Below are positions 34,876-44,221 of a stretch of 58,215 nt of DNA, in pieces. Under the pieces are notes generated by a model. The model did not search any database. It had not been told where the DNA came from and saw only the letters and a list, made by a program, of their open reading frames with translations. The stretch spans positions 70,378-128,592 of the forward strand of contig JBBHKE010003219.1 in the NCBI GenBank assembly GCA_037447655.1, written 5' to 3'. Both the position numbers and the translations under genes were made by a program. Position 1 is the stretch's first letter. Each line of letters opens with the position of its first letter. This stretch comes from Zygnema cylindricum. Taxonomy: Eukaryota; Streptophyta; Zygnematophyceae; Zygnematales; Zygnemataceae.

Positions 34876-36610
34876 GCGTTATTGGATTCTCTAAAGTGGG
34901 ATAGGTAGGCTTTATATTTTAGGGTTTCTGAATAGAGAAATATATTGCATGCGGTTAAACTTATATTTTTAATTTATTACACTTAGCACAGTCAGTAAAA
35001 TGACGTAGAAAATGAATTGATGTACTACCAATTAGATCTCGGCAGTGGTGCTTAGACCCGGAATTGAACTTTGCGGTACAGACTGCTTGACATCCATTGG
35101 CCGAAATGGGTTACAGGCGTATTGTTTGGTTCAGTATACAGAAAGTTTTTTTTTTTTTTTTTTTTTGGCTTGCAAAGTAATGAAAACAATTTTGTAGTTT
35201 GTGTTTAAGTGAGGTAGCCTACTTGTTAAAATTATGTGTTTTAGAATTCTTTAAGAATTTCAGTTTTTTCAGGTTTCTTTATTCACTTATCTCAAGTAAC
35301 TACCTTTGGTCTCAATGGTGGTTTTATCTGTTATTGGATGTCCTTTTCTCTAAAACCGGCATCTATTGCGGAGCTGTTGTCGTTGCTTTATTTTTGGCCG
35401 GTTTATGATTGTGTCAATAGAGCTTTTTTTCTTTTTATCTTTTTGCCAATCCATGTTGTGTACGTCAGTTAGTGTGTAAGTCAATCGATGTATGCTCGTC
35501 TGTGGTGTGATTCTGGCTTTTGAAGTCTTCTGAGAGAGAGGGAAGTGGAGGCGAGGGGAAAGTGTGAGAGGGCATGGGAAGGAGAGGGAAGTAAATATGC
35601 ATCTCAAATAGACGTCCTAATTTTTTGTTTCAACAATCAGTGTTATTTGTCTACAAAATAGAGACTGGTTGGCGGAGCTTCAAGCTTTTTCCTAGCCATC
35701 CAATTATGTTGTATGGCATGATATTTCCCCTATACCCAGGCTGGAAATTCATCATTGTACTTGGTTGCCTGAATCCCTCTATGTTTACTCTGCCGAAGGT
35801 AAAGAGTTGGGGGATGATCGCCTATGTTCTTTTATCTGTACTTGTCGAAAATTACGGAAAGTAGATAACGTACATGTACTATTAAAGTACGAAAAGTGGC
35901 GAATATATACGGATGTACACAGTACACCTGAAACACATATATTTTTAGAAATTGTTAATCCAACTTTAATGGACCAAGAACACCAAAGATTAACAAAATA
36001 AATTAATTCGAAGTAACTTTGTCCGCATACCTCCAAAGAATTTAATTGTTGTCCAATAAATGTTGGAGCGCAAAGTTCCAAAAACAAAAAGGACAAAACT
36101 GTTCTTAACAGTTCTGGCTCAATTTTGCGAGGTAAATAATAATCAGCAAAAAAAATAAAAGAAATAAAATAAATAGCCATACCTTCTCAAATAATTAGAT
36201 GCACACAATCTAAAACTTCAAAGAAAAACCCGAGTTTTACCTTAGGTTTGAACTCAGCGTTGAAACCACCGATAAACGTTTTATGCTTTTGGGTAAACTC
36301 AATACTGCACATTTCTTCCATCGATTTTTTTGTTTCTGCTTTTGATGCGCATCGGCAAATCATGATATTATCTACTGTATCGTAATGCGATACGTTTTTG
36401 GCGATGTTTGGTAATCGCTGGCTATCTTGAAGCCCGTATCGAGCATCGTAAAGGGGGCTGCGATACGGAATGCTGTAGGAGTACTTCAGTAATATTAGGC
36501 CATGATTAGACCAACATAGAACTGCTCTCCAGCATTGTGTTGAAGGCAGTTCCAATGTTGGAATGATCCAACCTAAATCGTACATTTTGTAGTACAAAGT
36601 ATGTACTGTA
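34876..36610. other. Intergenic, no recognised gene
   Basis: AT-rich, with a SINE-like head near 35.1 kb. A minus frame of 136 codons at 36187-36597 (WIIPTLELPSTQCWR and so on) has no recognised family and abuts MITE copy A. Confidence 0.5.
35036..35120 (-). repeat. tRNA-like SINE head (possible)
   Basis: The minus strand has GGCCAATGGATGTCAAGC, close to an A box, and AGTTCAATTCCGGGTC, a good B box, about 30 bp apart. There is no paired acceptor stem. Confidence 0.4.
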
Positions 36611-36688
36611 CACCGTCAATCGCTATTAGAGTAAAGGAATAAATAGAGTAAAAGAAAAATTAGTGTTATTAACACTAATCGGGATTTA

Positions 36689-36749
<61 letters not shown>

Positions 36750-37190
36750 TAATTAATCCCTAACTGTAATTTGGGTTGTCCTGAATAATAAATACCCGCC
36801 CTTTCGATGTCTACAGTAATATGTGTATCCGTACAAAATCTGACAATTCGTACGCCGTCGCGCTGTTCACACGGTCGACGGGCCCGAACATATGAGAACG
36901 TGATTTTTGTCGACGAGTTTGCGTCTCTTTCTTCCAGTGCACATTCACATGTGTGTTAAGTGTCTTTTTATGCCTTTGTAATTCAAAAAGTACCATTTCG
37001 TACGGAGATACCCTGTCCGTACACCTCACTATTTCCATCGCAGTGTACTTCCATTATTAACGCTAATTGAAAAAAAACCCTAATTGGAATAATGGAAAAA
37101 ATAGAATTATGGATTGTATTTCAAGTTTTTTTTTTTTTTGAAAGAAGGGCACCGAATTAGCGGTATTTACTCTAATAGCGATTGGCGGTG
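36611..37190. mobile_element. Stowaway/mariner-like MITE, copy A
   Basis: The inverted ends, CACCG(T/C)CAATCGCTATTAG and beyond, pair over about 26 bp with one mismatch, and TA dinucleotides flank both sides (36609-36610, 37191-37192). The inside is AT-rich and contains a (TA)n tract. No transposase frame is present. Confidence 0.65.
36692..36740. repeat. (AT)n microsatellite inside MITE copy A
   Basis: A run of about 24 TA units within the Stowaway-like element. Confidence 0.9.
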
Positions 37191-37250
37191 TACTTTAACA
37201 CCTTATGTACGGAATGAAGATGTAAGGGTGTGTCACCATGTGTTCAAGGC

Positions 37251-37954
37251 CAGGATAAATTAAAAAGCACGATGGTAAACCATCTGAGTTTGGGGGTACA
37301 AAAGGGGTGGCATGGCCAAAACTGAAAAACTACAATAAAAAACAAATAGAGCGATGGGAACACAAAAAAAAAGGAAACAAACAACAAGGAAAATAAAAGC
37401 ACCCAAACTCAAAACGAAAAGCACGGCAACTCACAAAACCAAAACTACAACCCCAACCCTAAATCAATTAAATATCTACGAAAAGCAACTCCGTAATTCC
37501 CCCCTGCCTGGGGAAGCACGTTCAGGGAGTTCCGCAACATGGCGACGATCCATAACCCCAACAGCCGATCGGAGGATAATAGAAGCCTGCACTCGCTGTA
37601 AAGCCACCGATAAACGTAATGATAAAAAGAAGGGACCGAAGGAGGAGGGCTCCCAGGTCCTCGGCGCTCGAAAGCACGTCGAGCACAAGTACGGAGAAAC
37701 TCATCCAGTGCAACACCCAAACAACTAAAGATCTCGGCCGCCATCGGAATAAAGTCATCCATAGGGTCTCGGTGGGCATAATCACGCTCTTTTGCCTTAG
37801 CGGCATCACGAGCTACCACCCCAACATGTCGAGCCGCCTGACCAACAACTGTAATTGAAGTAGGGTTCGCCAAAACAATATCACCGAAGATGCGACGGGC
37901 ACCACCAAGCAAAACAATATCGATCCGACGCGAGGGAATAATATGAGAAACCTC
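37251..37954 (-). mobile_element. 5'-truncated non-LTR (LINE) retrotransposon, copy 3
   Basis: The minus-strand frame at 37445-37912 encodes the tail downstream of a LINE reverse transcriptase: GDIVLANPT, GQAARHVGVVA, ERDYAHRDPMDDFIPM and EIFSCLGVALDEFLR. The same motifs occur in copies 1 and 2. The 3' UTR ends with CTCAGATGGTTTACCATC, also present at the end of copy 1. Only the last 700 bp of the element is present, as is usual for 5'-truncated LINE insertions. The 5' breakpoint (about 37954) abuts the KRI1 fragment in opposite orientation. Confidence 0.75.
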
Positions 37955-38897
37955 TGGATGACAAAGATCTTAACCAGGTTGTCTCTGTGAAGAAACTTGC
38001 CCCTTATAGGTGTGAGGAATGGGAGGTAAGGGGAGCCCAACAACAACTATTAGAAAAAGAGTGGCAAGAAGATAGATTCGAGAGTAGGAAGGCGAAAAGG
38101 AGCACGGAAAGAAGTTATAATGACAGCGGTGAAAAACGGAGAGGGAAGGAGAGGGGAGACGGGAAGCAAGGTCAAGCATCTGACAATGGAAGGGAAGGTG
38201 GTGAAGGTAAGGGGAAGGTGGATAACCAAGGGAAAAGGAAAAGAGAGGAGAGTGGGAGAGAAGGAGGAGAGGAGAATGGAGAACGAGTGGAAAGAAAATT
38301 CGCGCAAAAAGGTTTAAAGGAAAGCGGGAGCTCGAACGCCGAAAAGAAAGACAAAGAGAAAAAATTGAAAGGAAAAGGTCAAAACAATAAGATGGTTTGG
38401 AACGTTAATATGGATGGTCTTACCAAAGCAGCAAAAAAGAATTTGAAGAAAAAATTGAAAAGAAAGGAAGCTCGTGGAGAAACTGTGGATGCTATTTCAA
38501 TACAGAGATTACAATCTTATGGAGAGGAAGCTTTGCCACAGAGTGAGAGGACTCCAAAGAAAAAAAAGGTGAGACAAAAGAAAGATGTGGTGGATTAAGG
38601 GCTTTTGTTGTATACGACTTGTTTTACCATTTAGTAAAAAAAGTTTAAAAAAGTTGTTTCAAATATTATCCTTGGAACTTTTTATTGTTTTTTGGTTGGA
38701 AGAAAGATTGGATTTATCAGTATTACAACATTTTGCGTTTCTCAATGTGTACTCGGTAATATGTTTTTTTCTTTTTTAATGCATTAGGAGCCAATTTGTC
38801 AAAATGGGATTTTGTATAAGATTGTCTTCAAATTTTTAAAATGATTGCTGTTTTAGGATGATAGTTTGAATAAAGCTGATTGTTTTTTCAAGAACAG
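37955..38897 (+). pseudogene. KRI1: 5'-truncated KRI1 (Krr1-interacting ribosome biogenesis factor) C-terminal fragment
   Basis: The open frame runs from codons at 37957 to a TAA at 38596-38598. It starts abruptly inside a conserved motif, DDKDLNQVVSVKKLAPYR, which matches the C-terminal Kri1 domain known in animals, fungi and plants (DDKELN..SLKK..YR). A Lys/Glu/Arg-rich tail of about 180 residues follows. There is no ATG. Everything upstream in the frame is antisense LINE sequence, with an in-frame stop at 37939. A 3' flank of about 300 bp carries AATAAA at 38869-38874 and stops about 23 nt later at a 22-bp direct repeat. KRI1 works with KRR1 in small-subunit pre-rRNA processing in the nucleolus. 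The 5' truncation, lack of introns and mRNA-like 3' end suggest a retrocopy. The alternative is a true last exon whose upstream part was displaced by the LINE. Confidence 0.65.
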
Positions 38898-38919
38898 CAG
38901 GATAAATTAAAAAGCACGA

Positions 38920-41638
38920 ATTGTTCAAAAGTATGCATGTGTATTGTATGGGCCTGTTGCATGCAAATAATATTTTTTTTAAAGTAAAAATGGAAGAAAA
39001 CCACATACGATATCCACGTCAGTTTGAGACGAGAAGGTTGGAACAGAAAATTCCACAAACCTGATTGTGACAATTAGTGACAGGTGAATTTCTCCAAGAA
39101 AGATTTTTGTGTAAGATGACGTCAAATTGTGTGTTTTGAGTGGGCTACCATATGATGTGCATATTGTATGCCAACAATGTGTTTTGTATTTTGGGTACAT
39201 AGTATCGTAAAAGAAGTCATTCTTAAACTATGAAGAGTCTTAGTTCAAGCATGTATGTTTTATTAGCCTTACAGCTGAGATTACGAGGAGACAACAAAAG
39301 AAGCAAGTGTTTTGTTTTTACATTCGTAACATTTTTAACGGAATTGCAAAAACCTACTCGGACATAATCTAATTAGTTCAAAATTTTCACTCTTGAGTGT
39401 ACTTCTGGTAGTGATGTCCATTTTGCAAACTTTCTATTGTGAATGTAATAAGGGTAACCCTGATGTAATCATTTAAAGAAATGGCATTTTTAAGTATTCG
39501 CGGTTTTCCACTGGCGAGGATGTTTACCCCATTGTAGGCATATTCTCAAACTTGCTCTTTCACACTAAAATCTTGTCAGACATTTCTTGTAGTCTTTCCG
39601 GAAAACTGAAAATAAGACTGAAACTGTTTAGCGTTAGGAGTTAGTTAGTTTGAGGGTGTTGCCTTAATAACTTTATTTCAAGTTTGTGAACTTCAAAAAG
39701 AATGAGCGTAACATTATTTTGTGTTTAGGGGGCAAAAAATACCGGAATGGAATTAGTCTTGATAGCGTTAACAGTCAACGTTCTACAATGAAGATTTTGT
39801 TTTTATCTAAAACGTGAAGGCTAAACCGTTAAAGTACAAAACATGATTGAAATGGAAAGTTGTTGGCTACTATTGAAGGCAAGAGATGGACAACACGAAA
39901 GGGCTAAAAACAATACAAAAGAAACGAATAGAAATACACAAACCACGCTATACACGGACTGCGAAAGACAAGTTGGGCCATAGACCAAAACCCTGGAATG
40001 ACAAGTATCTTCAATGTGCGTCATCAGTGTGCATCAGGTGGTGTGGAGGTAATTCGTTCAATCCGCGACCATCATTCACCACCGTGCCTTGGCCTATGAG
40101 GGCCGACGCTTGAGAGCGTTGAAGGGCGACAGTGATACGATGGAGTTAGAAAGCTGACATGAGAGTTGGGGAAGGGCTACTAGGTCCACTAATTTTAAGA
40201 GACTGTCAAGCACACCGCATTCGCCAATAGGAATATCATCCACCACAAACCTTAAACAATTGATAGATGTTACTAGAGTCCAACTACCCAAATAAACGGT
40301 TAACGTTGTATGATGCAGACCAAGACCTCCGGAAGAGACTGGTAAAGCAGATTGTCAACGAGCGAGAGACTCTTCAAGACGTTCAAATATACCATGGCCG
40401 ACAAGCTGATGCAAAATCACATAGAGGAAATTGTGAAAATGTGAAATCGAGGAAATGAGAGAAGAGTCGGGTGATAAAGTGCACTCCATGTACAAGGGTC
40501 GTTGCGCAAAACAAAGACGCGAACACCACTTGAAAATTTAGAAGTGGAAGGCATCACAAGCGGAAAGGTCATCCAATAGGGCATCCTTAACAAATGGTGA
40601 CCAAAATCAGGGGCTCTAGTGGGGGAACCTAAAACCCTTGTACCATCTTGAGAAGTACACATACAATATCACATAAGGGAAATTCGGTGGCAAGCCAACA
40701 GGGCACCACTCTACACATTTTAGAGACATTGACATAAATACTTATATTAGAAAGTTGCTCAGGGAAATGTACACTATCCAACATTACTACCATTATTATA
40801 AAGAAACTTATAGCATTAATTAGACATTCGTCTCAATAATAATTGTGTGTGGCGTGGTCTATTTTTGGCCACTGTCTTCAACGGTTTTATTAATATTATG
40901 TATGATTTTCGGTTATAAAATTTTGCGACCTAACTAACGCTACTATTATTATTGGTTTGGGGATGGGCCTTGTACAATGTAATGCTTGTAAAAGTGACAT
41001 GTTTGTTTCAGTGCATTATAATGGGAAATCTACCGATACAGAACTCCATTAAAAAGTATCCAGGTTTTGTTAGCTTTAGGTCATTGAACCCAGAAGAGCG
41101 TCAGTAACACAATTTTTTTCTAACCTAATAACTTTTCTACAGTATTAGCGACTCAAATGTACTTTCCATTTTTTCAGGAACCCCTGCCAAACGTATTCTC
41201 GTTATTGATATTTCACCGCCTATCGTTACTAGTGCTGAAGTTTTTTCTCGTTGAAACATCTTTTTCCATTCACACCTGTTGGGTTGTCAACCCGATGGCT
41301 GCTATTGGAAGGCAAGATTCTCACCTTCCTATTGACGGCTTCGGATTGATATTCCGGCATGTGTGCACGGAGTGGCGATATCTTTTTAGCAGTAGTAACG
41401 GTGTTAATTTTTTTACTTCTTTGTTGTCGCTCCAACGGGGAGCCATTTTTTCTTTTCGTCGGTCCGATGGTATGAGTCATTATCGCGATCCAATTAAAAA
41501 TCTAGTGGATCATAGTGCGATTTATGACTTATGACACAACACGTGTCAAGAGAATGTGAAATTGTGAATCCTATATACATCTTCGTCTCGCTAATGTTAA
41601 AATACATAAGAATCGCAATCTTGTGCGTGTAAAGCTAA
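38920..41638. other. Intergenic, unresolved
   Basis: No gene recognised. Minus-strand frames at about 40.1-40.66 kb (RNDPCTWSALYHP, CLRFVVDDIPIGECG) look like remains of a coding element but match nothing I can name. A plus frame at 41157-41534 is also unassigned. Confidence 0.4.
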
Positions 41639-42941
41639 GGAGGTGTGCCCACGTGTTGAAGTATGGAGATTTTTTTGTCGTTGTCATCTAAAATTCACTT
41701 CGCAACGATAAAATGTTTTGCCGTACGAAAAACTTGCTTCTACCACACACTCCAATTTTGTCATCTTTTGTATTCATTTTGGCGTTTTAATCTTTTCGAC
41801 CCACAGGCACGCGAATCCAGCTCATAAAAAAACTTCAACAAAAAACACCTCGCGAGGAGATTTTAGTTAAAAGAATCGCTTGGATGCCGACAAACTATTG
41901 ACAAGATTTATTTTTTTTATTGAAAAAAAAGAGTGACATTACTAAAGTGCTAAAAGAAAATCACATAGTTCAAAAGTAGGCGTTTTTATGGTAGGCCTTT
42001 GGTAGGCGCACAAAACTTGGCACTAAACTCGCGTAGTGTAGGCATATTGTATTGGTGTGCGATCTGGACAATCTTGTATGAACGTACGAATCTGACGTAT
42101 GATCATAGTACAGCGCACGCCGCCGGACATATTTTTTTAGCGAACTGACACGACGTGGATGACATTCCGCGGGAAAAAAAACCCGGATTTTCTTTTTTTT
42201 TTGTCCCATACTACCTGGTTGGTCAATTTGCGGCTTTATTTAGTGTGGTCGTCAAAATTGCAGACGCTAATATGACAGATAGTCCTATCGTAAGTTGTGC
42301 TATGGGCTTTTCATGTGATCTACTTAAATCGCCTACTTTGATCAACGACCGTCTGATCGTCCAAATCTGACGGTTTAAACAAAAAATACCTCAAAACTCA
42401 CAGATTTTTTTTTTGTCCGGATGTTTTTCAAGTTTTAGACATGACGTTTAATTCTCTATTGATCGATGTGCAACTCAACCCTGTTACTGTTTTTTTCATT
42501 TTTCGACCAATACAATATGGGTCTTAAGGTCATATTGTATGTTTTACATACATTAGGCATATTGTATGGGCCTATTTTCACCTACTTTTGAACTATGGAA
42601 AATCAAGTAGCTTTTTTTTTTCATCTTCCTATTGGCAGTTTCCGATTGACATCCCGACAATTGTGCACGAGAAAAGATGTATTTAGTGACTTAAACACTA
42701 CCAACGAATAGTGGTATAAACGTATACAACCGTCGCTGTTTTTGTAAACGTCACCTATAATCGAAAGTATCGTAGTCGTCTTCAACCGTCACATGTTTCA
42801 CTTACTTCTACGACCGTCACCCTTCAAACGTACGGTTTCATTTTTTGCACATTGGAACTCTGCAAAGTCGTACGGATAATCTTCTGTAAAATCCAAAGTA
42901 CATTACCACTTCAAAGAATAGGTTACATTTGCCACACCCCC
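41639..42941. mobile_element. Older copy of the same MITE family, interrupted by a nested element
   Basis: The left end is GGAGGTGTGCCCACGTGTT and the right end GGTTACATTTGCCACACCCC, both diverged from the 43-kb copy. The internal blocks match, including the Tyr/Val-type repeat of CGTC-rich sequence near 42720-42850. A second element lies inside at 41964-42597. Confidence 0.55.
41964..42597. mobile_element. Nested MITE with 17-bp perfect terminal inverted repeats
   Basis: CATAGTTCAAAAGTAGG at 41964-41980 is matched by its exact reverse complement at 42581-42597. The 634-bp element has no coding frame of note. It sits within the older Harbinger-like copy, giving a relative age order. A related piece (GTTCAAAAGTA, GTATTGTATGGGCC) is seen near 38923-38953. 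Confidence 0.65.
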
Positions 42942-42991
42942 GTGCCGAACATTCCGTACCATGTGGTGCTGTCTGGTTTTTCATTTTTTAA

Positions 42992-43935
42992 GGGCGTGTC
43001 CCCATGTGTTAAAGTAAGGGTTTTTTTCCGTCGTTTTCACATAAAATGGGAATTGCAACAATAAAATCTTACGTCGTACGAAAAATGGGCAAAAACACAA
43101 GTACATTTTGCGTCATATTGGAACTTGGAAGGTACGACAATTTGGCGTTATTATCATCGCGACCCACTTCCAACTCATCTTCACACTTTGCACTGGAATC
43201 AAGTCGCGACCTGGTTTTTATCAAAATACTACCATATTGACGAATAGAAAACCAGGATTGCACGCGTCAAACGTTTTCAGAAAATTTGAACGACGGGGAG
43301 TACACTCTATTTTTTACCCAACTCGTCACGCACATGTACGTACGAAAATGACGAGCATGTACGAAAAAGAAATTGTTGGGGTCTCGGAGCTCCACTTTCA
43401 TTCATGGGTCCTTCGCAAAATTTTAAGTCGTCCTCGTCTCTTCCCCTCACTCTCACTCGACCGCTCCTCTTCTCCACTTATTTACACAAGATGCAACAAT
43501 AAGAGTATCAAATGAAAGAATTTTTTTTTCATTTTTTTTTATATTTTGGTCTAATTTTGATGGCATATCGAATGATAAAAGATAAGAAAACGAAATCGGG
43601 AAGCCATGGTGGAAAATCTACGTACTGATGACGTCACATGGTAGCATGACTGCGGTATGTCACAAAACCCTGAACATCTACAACGTCACAGAAACCTCGA
43701 CGTCTACAACCGTCGCCATTTTTGTAGACGTCACCAATTTTAGGAAGTTTCGTAGTCGTCACATTTCGTATCGTAAACTGTCGCACATTTTGTAAACGTC
43801 TACAACTGTCACATATTCGAAGTAATGAACGTGCAAGTAACGATTGACATAGGCACACTTTGAAAAGTACACCGTAAAATCTGCGCTAAAATCCAAAGTA
43901 GCGTTTCAAAGTTTCGGTTACATGGGGACACGCCC
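42992..43935. mobile_element. Non-autonomous PIF/Harbinger-like MITE
   Basis: The ends are perfect 16-bp inverted repeats GGGCGTGTCCCCATGT, flanked by TAA at 42989-42991 and 43936-43938. The 3-bp TWA target duplication is typical of PIF/Harbinger. No transposase frame is present. The same internal sequence (CCACTTTCATTCATGG, CGTCTACAACCGTC) occurs in the foldback element at 25.8-27.7 kb and the fragment at 4.2-4.4 kb. Confidence 0.7.
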
Positions 43936-44171
43936 TAAGACGTGAGCATAAAGTGAAGGGTCGATCATCCATCATTCTGTCATTCTTTATTTTTGTCCTC
44001 ATAATCACTTTGCAGGTCGGAAAATTAGGGCAAGCAATCAAAAATTGAGGAGAGAGTTACAATCCTACAATACTGATACCAAAGGAGCTTGAAAGGGAGA
44101 TATTAGATACACATACAGATTTACATACACACTTACAAATGTAAAACATACGGAAACAACAACTAAAAAGT

Positions 44172-44203
44172 GAAACCCTAAAACTGCAACCGAAACCCTA
44201 AAA
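44172..44203 (+). promoter_or_regulatory. Two telo-box motifs in the RPB3 leader
   Basis: AAACCCTAAA occurs twice, near 44173 and 44193, within 50 bp of the RPB3 start codon. Telo-boxes are known in promoters and leaders of plant genes for translation and the transcription machinery. The sequence CTTTGCAG just before the ATG could also be a 5'-UTR intron acceptor. Confidence 0.5.
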
Positions 44204-44221
44204 CTTTATAACTTTGCAGCC

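Noticed and set aside
38050-38354. Minus-strand hydrophobic frames
   Set aside because: They are shadows of the Lys/Glu-rich KRI1 tail on the other strand.
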